Below, in pieces: positions 1 to 7,763 of a stretch of 64,000 nt of DNA. The first letter of the stretch is position 1. Each line of letters begins with the position of its first letter. Both the position numbers and the translations under genes were made by a program. The notes under the pieces were generated by a model that ran no database searches, had not been told where the DNA came from, and worked only from the letters and a program-made list of their open reading frames with translations. The stretch spans positions 372,001-436,000 of the forward strand of contig CAVOPB010000002.1 in the NCBI GenBank assembly GCA_963697805.1. Reading direction: 5' to 3'. The stretch is from VRUE01 sp963697805 (GTDB lineage Bacteria > Actinomycetota > Thermoleophilia > Solirubrobacterales > 70-9).

Positions 1-882
1 TGCCCGGAATCGGCCGAGGCGATCGCCCGGGTCTTCAGCGACGCCGGCGCTCCCGAGGGCTCCTACGAGAACATCTACGCGACCAACGCGCAGATCGAGT
101 CGGTGATCGCCGACCCCCGCGTGCATGGTGTCTCGGTCACCGGCTCCGAGCGCGCCGGCGCCGCGGTCGCCGAGATCGCCGGCCGCAACCTGAAGAAGGT
201 TGTGCTCGAGCTCGGCGGCTCTGACCCCTTCATCCTGCTCGGCACCGACGACGTCGACGGCGCGGCGCAGGCCGCGGCCGAAGCGCGGCTCGATAACACA
301 GGCCAGTCCTGCAACGCCGCCAAGCGCTTCATCGTCGTCGACGAGCTCTACGACGAGTTCGTCGAGAAGCTGAAGGAGAAGATGGGCGCTTCGAAAACGG
401 GCGACCCGACGGCCGAGGACACCGCACTCGGCCCGCTCTCCTCGGCGAGCGCGGCGGACAACATCGAGGACCAGCTGAAGCGGGCGATCGACAACGGCGC
501 CGAGGCCCTCATCGGCGGCGGGCGCGACGGCAACTACATCGAACCGACGATCCTCGCCGGAATCAAGCCAGGCGACGAGGCCTCCCAGGAAGAGTTCTTC
601 GGGCCGGTGGCGCAGGTCTACAGGGTCAGCTCTGAGGAGGAGGCGGTCGAGCTCGCGAACCAGACCCCGTTCGGGCTCGGCTCCTACCTGATGAGCACCG
701 ATAAAGACCAGGCTGAGCGGGTCGCGAACCAGATCGAAGCCGGAATGGTCTACGTCAACCTGGTTCTCGCCGACAGCCCCGAGCTGCCGTTCGGCGGCGT
801 CAAGCGCTCCGGCTTCGGCCGCGAGCTGGGCAGCTCCGGGGCAGACGAGTTCGTCAACAAGAAGCTGATTCGAAGCGCCTGA
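1..882 (+). CDS. NAD(P)-dependent aldehyde dehydrogenase, succinate-semialdehyde type (5' partial)
   Basis: The reading frame is open from the first base, so the N-terminal part lies outside the window; 293 residues are visible. They contain the NAD-loop stretch VTGSERAG, the ELGGSDPF segment carrying the conserved glutamate, and NTGQSCNAAKRF, whose cysteine (codon 310-312) is the catalytic nucleophile. The end has the usual PFGGVKRSGFGRELG segment. The enzyme oxidises an aldehyde to a carboxylate in the cytoplasm. NTGQSC and the GRELG ending resemble succinate-semialdehyde dehydrogenases, but substrate is uncertain because many subfamilies share these motifs. The next gene, for a secreted protein, starts 38 bases later and gives no functional link. 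Confidence 0.9.
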   Translation, partial: CPESAEAIARVFSDAGAPEGSYENIYATNAQIESVIADPRVHGVSVTGSERAGAAVAEIAGRNLKKVVLELGGSDPFILLGTDDVDGAAQAAAEARLDNTGQSCNAAKRFIVVDELYDEFVEKLKEKMGASKTGDPTAEDTALGPLSSASAADNIEDQLKRAIDNGAEALIGGGRDGNYIEPTILAGIKPGDEASQEEFFGPVAQVYRVSSEEEAVELANQTPFGLGSYLMSTDKDQAERVANQIEAGMVYVNLVLADSPELPFGGVKRSGFGRELGSSGADEFVNKKLIRSA

Positions 883-920
883 GACCGCACCCATCCGCGC
901 CTGGTGGTTTCTTACAGCCG

Positions 921-2657
921 GTGAGGGAACGCATCAGGGCAACAGCGGTCGGCTGCGCGCTTGCCGCGACGGTGCTCGCTGCCGGAGTGGCAGCCGCCGC
1001 CGAAAGCGGCACGCAGGCACCCCAAGACGAAGTCCCGCGCTGCCACGGGCGGAACCCCGGCATCGTCGGCACCGACGGCCCCGACAAGCTGAACGGCACA
1101 CCCGGGCGGGACGTGATCTGGGGCGGCGGGGGAGATGACGTGATCCTCGGCAGCCTCGGCAACGACCTGCTCTGCGGCGGGCCCGGCGCCGACCTGATCC
1201 ACGGCGGCCGCGGCAACGACCTCGCCGACGGCGGCGCCGGCGGCCACGACAGGGTGATCGGGGACCTCGGCGACGACACGCTCCTCGGCGGCCCGGGCGA
1301 GTACGACGAGGTGGCGGGCAGCCTCGGCATCGACACCGTCAACGGCGGCAGCGGCAGCTTTGACCTCGTCCACGGCGACTACGGGTACGACCGCATGGAC
1401 GGCGGCGCCGGCGGCGGTGACATCGTCTCGTTCGCGACCGACGTCGCGGCCGGGCGGGGCGGCGGCGTCTACGTGTCGCTGCGCGAACACCTCGCCCGCG
1501 GCGACGGCCACGATCGGATCCTGCGGATGGAGGGGATCGAAGGCTCGGCCTTCAAGGACACCCTGATCGGCAACAAGAGCGCAAACGTGATCGACGGCGG
1601 CCCCGGCAACGACACGCTGATCGGCGGCGGCGGCGCCGACAGGCTGAACGGGGGCCAGGGGAAGGACGGCTGCAAAGGCGCCAAGGGCCAGACCGAGTCC
1701 TGCGGCCCGGAAGCGGCGCCCAAGGCCACCGCCTACATTGAACTCGACGCCACCCCCGCCGGCGGGGGTGGCCTGGCGATCGTCGGCGGCGGCGGCCACG
1801 ACGACTTCACCGTCGCCTTCGACGCGCTCTCCTCGAGCTTCGGCGTCACCACCGGCAAAGGGGTCGCCGTCGGGCCCGGTTGCACCCGGATCAGCTCGGT
1901 CCAGGTGAGCTGCTCGGCGGGCGGCCCGGCGCGCTGGCTGATGGCCGACCTCGGCCCGGGAAACGACAACTTCCGCGTCGAGGGGTCGCTGGCCGCGGTC
2001 GAGAACGTGCGGATCGCCGGCGGCCTCGGTGACGACACGATCCACGGCGGGCCCGAGGACGACCTGATCGAGGCCGGTCGCGGCGCCGACCGCCTCTACG
2101 GCGGCGCCGGCTCCGACGGCCTGATCGGCAACATGCCGGGGCCGACCTACCTCTACGGCGAAGAGAATGGCGACCTCCTGGCGGCGGGCGGCGGTTGCGC
2201 CGGCGGCGAAATCGTCGGCGGCCCCGGCCGCGACGACGCCTCGTTCGCCGAGACCCAGGCCCACCCCGGCCTGCTCTACATCTCCTTCCCCAAACAGAAG
2301 GCCTGGATCGACGTCATCAAGGACTGCAACCCGGTTCGCCTCGACCGCAGCGACGAGGACATGGAGGGGTCGTTCGACAACGACGTCCTGATCGGCGACT
2401 CGCGGCCCAACTCGATGCTGGGCCAGCCCGGCCAGGACGAGTTCTACGGCAACGGTGGGGACGACATCATCGACGCCCGCGACGGCCGGCGCGACTTCGT
2501 GATCCAGTGCGGGCGCTATCCCAGCCAGCCGGCGGGCCACGCGCTGACCGACTCATTCGACCCGCCGACGAGCGCCTGCGCGGCGATCACCCACGGGGAC
2601 CCGGTCAAGGGCCTCGACCATGCGGCGGGTGGGCCCGATCAGGGTCATCTAGGCTAG
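921..2657 (+). CDS. Secreted RTX-like calcium-binding repeat protein
   Basis: The GTG start precedes an arginine-containing N-terminus and a hydrophobic alanine-rich stretch ending near ...VAAAAES, a likely signal peptide of about 28 residues. After it come many glycine/aspartate nonapeptides of the GGxGxDxUx type, for example GGGGDDVILG, GGRGNDLADGG and GGPGNDTLIGGG. These form calcium-binding parallel beta-rolls in the hemolysin-type repeat family. Repeats occupy roughly residues 40-250 and 340-540, separated by a region rich in beta-strand-like sequence. Unlike classical RTX toxins it has an N-terminal signal peptide and no type I secretion genes nearby, so Sec export is inferred. The role is unknown; surface or matrix binding is plausible. 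578 residues. Confidence 0.85.
   Translation: MRERIRATAVGCALAATVLAAGVAAAAESGTQAPQDEVPRCHGRNPGIVGTDGPDKLNGTPGRDVIWGGGGDDVILGSLGNDLLCGGPGADLIHGGRGNDLADGGAGGHDRVIGDLGDDTLLGGPGEYDEVAGSLGIDTVNGGSGSFDLVHGDYGYDRMDGGAGGGDIVSFATDVAAGRGGGVYVSLREHLARGDGHDRILRMEGIEGSAFKDTLIGNKSANVIDGGPGNDTLIGGGGADRLNGGQGKDGCKGAKGQTESCGPEAAPKATAYIELDATPAGGGGLAIVGGGGHDDFTVAFDALSSSFGVTTGKGVAVGPGCTRISSVQVSCSAGGPARWLMADLGPGNDNFRVEGSLAAVENVRIAGGLGDDTIHGGPEDDLIEAGRGADRLYGGAGSDGLIGNMPGPTYLYGEENGDLLAAGGGCAGGEIVGGPGRDDASFAETQAHPGLLYISFPKQKAWIDVIKDCNPVRLDRSDEDMEGSFDNDVLIGDSRPNSMLGQPGQDEFYGNGGDDIIDARDGRRDFVIQCGRYPSQPAGHALTDSFDPPTSACAAITHGDPVKGLDHAAGGPDQGHLG
2650..2655 (+). promoter_or_regulatory. Putative -10 element TAGGCT, leaderless start
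   Basis: TAGGCT matches the actinobacterial TANNNT -10 pattern and ends 7 bases before the ATG at 2663, so transcription would begin at or next to the start codon. It overlaps the stop codon region of the RTX-like gene. Confidence 0.45.
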
Positions 2658-2662
2658 AAGCG

Positions 2663-2860
2663 ATGACGAGTGCTGCTCGACCGGATGAGGCGGCCGCGAT
2701 CGCCGCGGCGATCGAGCGGTTCCGAGCCGAAACCACCGGTGCGGGAGAAGACCGGCGGGACTCGACCGGCCCGTGGCAGCGCGCCGCGCTGGCCGAGGGA
2801 GTCGGTGCCAGGGGCTTTGTTCTGCAGGACTCAGAAGGAGGGCTTAAATGGCTGTCGTGA
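2663..2860 (+). CDS. Small acyl-CoA carboxylase epsilon-like protein
   Basis: A 65-residue protein with an N-terminal helix (DEAAAIAAAIERF), a polar linker and the segment GPWQRAALAEGVGARG. This layout, an Ala-rich helix followed by a linker and a WxRAAL motif, resembles small epsilon-type subunits that accompany actinobacterial acyl-CoA carboxylases. The assignment is by resemblance only. No carboxyltransferase gene lies beside it; the biotin-carboxylase gene of this window is 8 kb away. The ATG sits 7 bases after a TAGGCT hexamer, and the gene overlaps the start of the dodecin gene by 13 bases, which argues for co-expression. It could also be an unrelated small protein. Confidence 0.5.
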   Translation: MTSAARPDEAAAIAAAIERFRAETTGAGEDRRDSTGPWQRAALAEGVGARGFVLQDSEGGLKWLS

Positions 2861-3057
2861 AGATCATCGAGCTGGTCGGCAGTTCCAAAACCTCGACCGA
2901 CGACGCGGCCCGGCAGGCCCTGGCGCAGGCACAGGGCACGCTGCGGAACATCCGCGCCGTCGACATCGTCTCGACCGGGATCCGCGGCGAGAATCTGGAC
3001 GAGTACCGCGCCCACGTCCGCGTCGCCTTCCTCGTCGAGGGCACCGACGTCGATTGA
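2848..3057 (+). CDS. Dodecin family protein
   Basis: A 69-residue protein starting MAVVKIIELVGSS with the typical dodecin plan: a beta strand, one helix (TDDAARQALAQAQGTL) and two further strands containing GIRGENLDEYRAHVRVAF. Dodecins are dodecameric cytoplasmic flavin or CoA storage proteins. The ATG follows a strong ribosome binding site (GAAGGAGGG, about 2839-2842 core), unlike the leaderless gene before it, as expected for an internal operon gene. Its stop codon directly adjoins the GTG of the rhodanese gene, so the small upstream gene, dodecin and sulfur genes may be one transcript. Confidence 0.9.
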   Translation: MAVVKIIELVGSSKTSTDDAARQALAQAQGTLRNIRAVDIVSTGIRGENLDEYRAHVRVAFLVEGTDVD

Positions 3058-3462
3058 GTGTCGTCGACGAGGCCGGAGATGAGCGAGCCAACGAGCGTCG
3101 GCCCGGAGGAGGCCAGGATGCTGGTCGAGAACGGCGCCCAGCTGATCGACGTCCGGGCCGACCACGAGTGGGAGGCGGGGCGGATCGCCGGCGCCGCCCA
3201 CATCGAGCTCGGCCGCCTCACCGAGCGGATCGGGGAGATCGACCGCGACCGCCCGGTCGTCCTCTATTGCCGTAGCGACAATCGCTCCGACATGGCCGCC
3301 GCCGCCCTCGCCGCCGACGGCTTCGAGGCCTCCGCCCTCGCGGGCGGCATCGAGGCCTGGGTCGAGGCCGGTCAGCCGATCGAGCCCGACGGGGGATACG
3401 TGGCCGAGTCGGGAGAGGCGGCGGCGATCCTCCAGGCACGAAATACCGCCCAGGACGGCTAA
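3058..3462 (+). CDS. Single-domain rhodanese-like sulfurtransferase
   Basis: A 134-residue rhodanese domain. It has the LIDVRADHEWEAGRIAGAAHI segment and the active-site loop YCRSDNRS, whose cysteine carries the persulfide. The GTG at 3058 adjoins the dodecin stop; an in-frame ATG at 3079 is an alternative start. Such proteins shuttle sulfane sulfur between carriers. Its place directly upstream of the sulfite reductase and APS reductase genes suggests a part in sulfur assimilation or handling of reduced sulfur. The roughly 25-residue C-terminal extension after GGIEAWVEAG is polar and probably unstructured. Confidence 0.88.
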   Translation: MSSTRPEMSEPTSVGPEEARMLVENGAQLIDVRADHEWEAGRIAGAAHIELGRLTERIGEIDRDRPVVLYCRSDNRSDMAAAALAADGFEASALAGGIEAWVEAGQPIEPDGGYVAESGEAAAILQARNTAQDG

Positions 3463-3468
3463 ATACCC

Positions 3469-3502
3469 TAATCCCTGTCAGGTTTTGCTATTTTCCCGAC
3501 CG
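3469..3502 (+). promoter_or_regulatory. Putative promoter of sulfite reductase gene (TATTTT) with TAATCCCTGT box
   Basis: TATTTT at 3489-3494 ends 7 bases before the GTG at 3502, and no ribosome binding site is visible, so a leaderless transcript is likely. Upstream lies TAATCCCTGT (3469-3478). The related sequence TAACCCCTGT lies at 6049-6058 ahead of the sulfate adenylyltransferase gene, and both are followed by a CCCGACCG segment. Confidence 0.4.
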
Positions 3503-5334
3503 TGGACGTTGTAGTCGACCAGGGCAAGAAGCAGCACGGCAAGGGGCGGACCGGGACTCTTGAGAATCCGGAGACCTACGAGAACGTCCCCGGGCACGTG
3601 ATCCCGATCATCGAGCGCGAGTTCGATGACTTCGACAACGAAGCGGAGCAGTTCCTCGCCGGCGACCTGGTCGAAGACCAATTCATCGGCTTCCGCCTCA
3701 AGCAGGGCGTATACGGCCAGCGCCAGGCCGATGTCCAGATGATCCGCGTGAAGCTGCCGTTCGGCGGCGTCACCCCGGAGCAGATGGAGGTGTTCGGCGA
3801 CGTGGTCGAGCGTTACGCCCCTCTGAATAAGGGCCACATCACGACGCGCCAGAACATCCAGATCCACCACGTGCCGCTGCGCGACACCGAGCTGCTGCTC
3901 CGCGAGATCGCGGAGACGGGTCTCTCCTCGCGCGAGGGCTGCGGCAACACCGTGCGCAACGTCACCGGCGACCCCTGGGCCGGGATCGCCCCCGATGAGA
4001 TCTTCGACCCGACCCCCTACGCCGGCGCCTACGTCCGCTACTTCGTCCGTCACCCGACGACCCAGCTGATGCCGCGCAAGATCAAGACCGCCTTCACCGG
4101 CTCCGACGAGGACCGGGCGATCACCGGCATCCACGACATCGCCTTCCTCAGCCGCGAACGCGACGGGGTCAGGGGCTTCGAGGTCAGGGTCGGCGGTGGA
4201 ACCTCGATCATGGCCCGGGTCGCGCCGACCCTCTACCAGTTCGTCGAGGCCGACAACGGCGACTACCTCAAGGTCTCCGAGGCAATCCTGCGGATCTTTG
4301 ATCGCCAGGAGTGGCTGCGGGTCAACCGCGCCCGCGCCCGGATCAAGGTCCTGATCGACAAGATCGGGATCGACGCCTTCCGCGAGCAGGTCGACGAGGA
4401 GCTCAGCGGCGATTGGGTCGATGAGCGCGAGTTCGACGTCGAGCGGCTCAGCTACGACGACGAGGAGGAGCAGAACGCGCCTCCGATCCCCGCCGCGGCC
4501 GCCTCGCCAAATGGAGACCGGACCGAGTTCGAGCGCTTCGTCGAGGGCAACGTCCAAGCCCAGCGCCAGGAGGGCTTCTCCTCGGTCGAGGTGAAGATCG
4601 ATCGCGGCGACCTCACGCCGGAGCAGTTCCGCGGGCTCGGCGGAATAATGCGCGAGTTCACCGGCGGCTACGCCCGCAGCACGGTGCAGCAGAACTTCGT
4701 CCTGCGCTGGGTGCGCGACGAGTCGCTCTACGACGTCTGGCAGCGGCTCGAGGGCCTCGGCCTCGCCGAGGTGGGCCCGCGGACTGTGACCGACGTCGTC
4801 AGCTGCCCCGGCACCGACAGCTGCAAACTCGGGATCACCAGCTCGATGGGGCTCAACCGGGCGATCAAGCAGCGGGTCGAGGCGATGGAGATCTCCGACT
4901 CCCTGACCAAGCAGATCCACATCAAGATGAGCGGCTGCCCGAACGGGTGCAGCCAGCACCACATCGCCAACATCGGCTTCTACGGGGCCTCGCTCAAGGT
5001 CGGTGGCCGCCCGATGCCCGCCTACATCCCGCACATCGGCGGCAACTACGAGGGCGGCGAGGTCATCTTCGGCACCCGCCTCAAATCGCGACTGCCGGCC
5101 AAACGGGTCCCGGAGGCGGTCGAGCGTTGGATTCGCCTCTACGAGGCCGAGCGCGCCGAGGGCGAGGAGTTCAACCCGTTCGCCGAGCGGATAGGCGCCG
5201 AGCGTTTCGAAGCCGAGGTAAAGGATTTGACCCTTCCGGCCGAGTTCAGCCTCGAGACGATGCAGCAATTCATCGACTGGAACCGCGCCAGCCCGTACAA
5301 GGTCGAGCGCGGGGAGGGCGAGTGCGCGATATGA
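3502..5334 (+). CDS. Ferredoxin-type nitrite/sulfite reductase, probably sulfite reductase
   Basis: A 610-residue siroheme and 4Fe-4S enzyme. The iron-sulfur/siroheme cysteines are visible as SCPGTDSCKLG and SGCPNGCSQHHIANIGF, and the N-terminal half carries GHITTRQNIQIHHVP, a conserved siroheme-contacting segment. The family reduces sulfite to sulfide or nitrite to ammonia with six electrons from ferredoxin. APS reductase, ATP sulfurylase and APS kinase follow in the same operon, so sulfite is the likely substrate. An acidic, low-conservation stretch near residues 310-340 separates the two halves. The stop overlaps the ATG of the next gene (ATGA), implying translational coupling. Nitrite activity cannot be excluded from sequence. 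Confidence 0.92.
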   Translation: MDVVVDQGKKQHGKGRTGTLENPETYENVPGHVIPIIEREFDDFDNEAEQFLAGDLVEDQFIGFRLKQGVYGQRQADVQMIRVKLPFGGVTPEQMEVFGDVVERYAPLNKGHITTRQNIQIHHVPLRDTELLLREIAETGLSSREGCGNTVRNVTGDPWAGIAPDEIFDPTPYAGAYVRYFVRHPTTQLMPRKIKTAFTGSDEDRAITGIHDIAFLSRERDGVRGFEVRVGGGTSIMARVAPTLYQFVEADNGDYLKVSEAILRIFDRQEWLRVNRARARIKVLIDKIGIDAFREQVDEELSGDWVDEREFDVERLSYDDEEEQNAPPIPAAAASPNGDRTEFERFVEGNVQAQRQEGFSSVEVKIDRGDLTPEQFRGLGGIMREFTGGYARSTVQQNFVLRWVRDESLYDVWQRLEGLGLAEVGPRTVTDVVSCPGTDSCKLGITSSMGLNRAIKQRVEAMEISDSLTKQIHIKMSGCPNGCSQHHIANIGFYGASLKVGGRPMPAYIPHIGGNYEGGEVIFGTRLKSRLPAKRVPEAVERWIRLYEAERAEGEEFNPFAERIGAERFEAEVKDLTLPAEFSLETMQQFIDWNRASPYKVERGEGECAI

Positions 5335-6026
5335 ACCCCGTAGCCGTTACGCCAGAGATCGACGCCGAGGCTGTCGCCGCCGAGCTCGAGAGCAAGTCGG
5401 CGACCGAGTCGATCGAGTGGATGTTCGACACCTTCGGCGAGAGCCACTACATCGCCTGCTCGTTCCAGAAAACGAGCTCGGTGACGGCCCACCTCGCGAC
5501 CCAGGTTGATCCCGAGGCGCGCTTCTTCTACCTCGACACCGACGTCCTCTTCCCAGAGACCTACGAGACCCGCGACAGGCTCGCCGATCGCCTCGGGATC
5601 GAGTTCGACCGGTACCACAACATCTCCCTCTCCGAGCAGGCCGAGAAGTTCGGCGACGAGCTCTGGAAGCGCGATTCCGATGCCTGCTGCGGGCTCCGCA
5701 AGGTCGAGCCGATGCGCCGGGCCCTCTCTTCCGTAGACTGCTGGCTCGCCGGCGTCCGCCGCGAGGACTCAGCCAACCGCGCCAAGACCCCCAAGTTCGC
5801 CTTGGATAAGCGGTTTGGCCTCTGGAAGCTGAACCCCCTCGCGGACTGGACCGAGGCCGATGTCTGGAACTACATCCACGAGCATGATCTCCCGTACAAC
5901 CCACTTCACGACCAGGGCTACCCCTCGATCGGCTGCACCCACTGCACCAAGCCGGTCGGGCCGGGTGGCTCACCCCGCGAAGGCCGCTGGGCCGGGCTCG
6001 CGAAGACGGAGTGCGGGATCAACTAG
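5331..6026 (+). CDS. cysH: Phosphoadenylyl/adenylyl-sulfate reductase, iron-sulfur (APS) type
   Basis: A 231-residue PAPS/APS reductase family protein. The N-terminal ATP-pyrophosphatase-like fold includes the ACSFQKTSSV loop. The paired cysteines DACCGLRK and the later GCTHCTKPV provide the four ligands of a 4Fe-4S cluster, which marks the APS-reducing branch of the family; PAPS-specific enzymes lack these cysteines. The C-terminal KTECGIN holds the catalytic cysteine that forms the thiosulfonate intermediate. It converts APS to sulfite using thioredoxin. The start is the ATG overlapping the upstream stop by four bases; the longer open frame upstream overlaps the sulfite reductase gene and is not coding. 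Confidence 0.93.
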   Translation: MNPVAVTPEIDAEAVAAELESKSATESIEWMFDTFGESHYIACSFQKTSSVTAHLATQVDPEARFFYLDTDVLFPETYETRDRLADRLGIEFDRYHNISLSEQAEKFGDELWKRDSDACCGLRKVEPMRRALSSVDCWLAGVRREDSANRAKTPKFALDKRFGLWKLNPLADWTEADVWNYIHEHDLPYNPLHDQGYPSIGCTHCTKPVGPGGSPREGRWAGLAKTECGIN

Positions 6027-6048
6027 CGCCGCTCCGGCGGTTCATCTG

Positions 6049-6074
6049 TAACCCCTGTTTCCCTTCCCCGACCG
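6049..6074 (+). promoter_or_regulatory. TAACCCCTGT box upstream of sat
   Basis: The 66-base gap before sat contains TAACCCCTGT followed by CCCCGACCG, closely resembling the sequence ahead of the sulfite reductase gene. It may be a shared promoter or regulator site of the sulfur genes; function is inferred from the repetition alone. Confidence 0.25.
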
Positions 6075-6092
6075 ATTGGTGAGAATTCTTCG

Positions 6093-7169
6093 ATGAGCGA
6101 GACGATGACCGAGCTTTCCCTGACACTTGACGAGCGCCACACGGCCGATTTCGAGATGATCGGCAACGGTGGCTTCGCGCCGCTGACCGGCTTCCAGGGC
6201 TCCGCCGACTGGGAGCGAGTCTGCTCCGAGATGCGGACCACCGGGGGCGATTACTGGCCGATCCCGATCACCCTCGCGAGCGACATCGAGTGCGAGGTCG
6301 GCGACACGATCTCTCTCTCCAGCGACGAGGGCAAGCCGCTCGGCCGGATCACGGTCGAGGAGATCTGGGAGCGGGACGTAAAGCGCGAGGCGGAGCAGGT
6401 CTACGGGACCACCGACGAGGAGCACCCGGGGGTCGCCGCGATCCACGCCGAGGGCAATCGGATGATCGCCGGCCCGATCGAGGTCGACGCGCTGCCCGAC
6501 CACGACGAGGCGTTCATGCGCCGCTACAAGACGCCGGCCGAGCACAGGGCCGACTTCGAGGCGCGGGGTTGGAAGAAGATCGTCGCGTTCCAGACCCGCA
6601 ACCCGATCCACCGCGCCCATGAGTACCTGACCAAGGCCGCCCTGGAGACCTGCGATGGGCTCTTCATCCACCCGCTGATCGGCAAGACCAAGGCCGGCGA
6701 CATCCCGGCCGACGTGCGGATGCGCTGCTACGAGGTGCTGATGGACAAGTACTACCCGCAGGACCGGGTCGTCCTCGGCGTGAAGCCGGCGAAGATGCAC
6801 TACGCCGGGCCCCGCGAGGCGGTCCTGCACGCGATCGTCCGCCGCAACTACGGCGCAACCCACTTCATCGTCGGGCGCGACCACGCCGGCGCCGGCGACT
6901 ACTACGGCACCTATGACGCGCAGAAGATCTTCGACACGATCGACATCGACGAGCTCGGCATCGAGCCGCTGATGTTCGAGCACACCTTCTGGTGCAACGA
7001 CTGCGAGGGGCTTGCATCAGGCAAGACCTGCCCGCATGACGCCGAGGCGCATCTGTTCCTCTCCGGGACCAAGGTCCGGGAGATGCTCGGCAACGGCGAA
7101 CGACCGCCACACGAGTTCTCGCGTGACGAGGTCGCCGACATCCTGATCGACGCTTACAAGGAGGACTGA
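6093..7169 (+). CDS. sat: Sulfate adenylyltransferase (ATP sulfurylase), single-chain type
   Basis: A 358-residue enzyme that activates sulfate with ATP to give APS and pyrophosphate. Diagnostic motifs are QTRNPIHRAHEYL (nucleotide-binding HxxH region), HPLIGKTKAGDIP, and GRDHAGAGDYYGTYDAQ. This is the monofunctional Sat type, not the GTPase-coupled CysDN pair. A late FWCNDCEGLASGKTCPH segment holds the cysteine cluster seen in many bacterial Sat proteins. The N-terminus is somewhat shorter than in typical members of about 390 residues, but the conserved GFAPLTGFQ block is present. It is followed 7 bases later by the APS kinase gene. Confidence 0.95.
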   Translation: MSETMTELSLTLDERHTADFEMIGNGGFAPLTGFQGSADWERVCSEMRTTGGDYWPIPITLASDIECEVGDTISLSSDEGKPLGRITVEEIWERDVKREAEQVYGTTDEEHPGVAAIHAEGNRMIAGPIEVDALPDHDEAFMRRYKTPAEHRADFEARGWKKIVAFQTRNPIHRAHEYLTKAALETCDGLFIHPLIGKTKAGDIPADVRMRCYEVLMDKYYPQDRVVLGVKPAKMHYAGPREAVLHAIVRRNYGATHFIVGRDHAGAGDYYGTYDAQKIFDTIDIDELGIEPLMFEHTFWCNDCEGLASGKTCPHDAEAHLFLSGTKVREMLGNGERPPHEFSRDEVADILIDAYKED

Positions 7170-7176
7170 AGTACAC

Positions 7177-7731
7177 ATGGCCGCTGAGAACGGATTCAAC
7201 CTCTGGTTCACCGGACTCTCCGGTGCCGGCAAGACGACCATCTCGAGGCTGCTGGAGGGGCACCTGCGCGAGCGCGGCGCGAGGCTGGAGATTCTCGACG
7301 GCGACATCGTCCGCGAAAACCTCTCGAAGGGGCTCGGCTTCTCGAAAGAGGACCGCGACACCAACATCCGCCGGATCGCCTTCGTCGCCGACCTGCTCAG
7401 CCGCAACGGCGTGCCGGTGATCACCGCGGCGATCTCCCCCTACGCCGAGATCCGCGCCGAGGCGCGCGAGCTGATGGGCGAGCGCTTCATCGAGGTCTAC
7501 GTCAAGGCCTCGGTCGACACCTGCGCCGAGCGCGACGTCAAGGGCCTCTACGCGAAAGCGTTCGCCGGCGAGATCAAGGAATTCACCGGCGTCTCGGACC
7601 CCTATGAAGCGCCCGAGAACCCCGAGGTCGTCTGCGATACCGAGAACGAAACGGCCGAGGAGTCGGCGGAGAGGCTGCTCGCCTACCTCGAGTCGCGGGA
7701 CCTGATTCCCGCCGCAGCCGTCACCGCCTAG
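7177..7731 (+). CDS. cysC: Adenylyl-sulfate (APS) kinase
   Basis: A 184-residue kinase with the P-loop GLSGAGKTT, the APS-binding segment LDGDIVRENLSKGLGFSKED, and the ISPYAEIR region typical of CysC. It phosphorylates APS to PAPS. Because the reductase of this operon is of the APS type, PAPS is not required for sulfite production here; it more likely feeds sulfotransferases or balances the APS pool. The ATG lies 7 bases after the sat stop, within the same operon. A stem-loop follows directly at 7742-7762. Confidence 0.95.
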   Translation: MAAENGFNLWFTGLSGAGKTTISRLLEGHLRERGARLEILDGDIVRENLSKGLGFSKEDRDTNIRRIAFVADLLSRNGVPVITAAISPYAEIRAEARELMGERFIEVYVKASVDTCAERDVKGLYAKAFAGEIKEFTGVSDPYEAPENPEVVCDTENETAEESAERLLAYLESRDLIPAAAVTA

Positions 7732-7741
7732 GGAATGAGTT

Positions 7742-7762
7742 GGAGGGGCGGTTGCCCCCTCC
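7742..7762. terminator. Hairpin between convergent genes
   Basis: GGAGGGGC and GCCCCCTCC form a GC-rich stem with a GGTT loop and one bulged C. It lies exactly between the cysC stop and the stop of the opposing PHP gene, so it could end transcription from both sides. There is no clear T-tract. Confidence 0.55.
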
Positions 7763-7763
7763 G

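Noticed and set aside
1080..2500. Many short repeats that could suggest a CRISPR or satellite array
   Set aside because: They are codon-level repeats of GGxGxD nonapeptides with variable spacing inside one frame; no constant repeat/spacer pattern exists.
912..2540. 542-codon open frame on the minus strand opposite the RTX-like gene
   Set aside because: It mirrors a Gly/Asp repeat gene, has no recognisable domain and depends on high GC content; the plus-strand frame has signal peptide and repeats.
3478..5268. 596-codon minus-strand open frame opposite the sulfite reductase gene
   Set aside because: The plus strand encodes all siroheme and cluster motifs; the reverse frame is low-complexity Asp/Val/Ala-rich sequence typical of GC-rich antisense frames.
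4947..5330. Upstream extension of the APS reductase frame
   Set aside because: This part overlaps the cysteine-motif region of the sulfite reductase gene, and family length fits ATG 5331.
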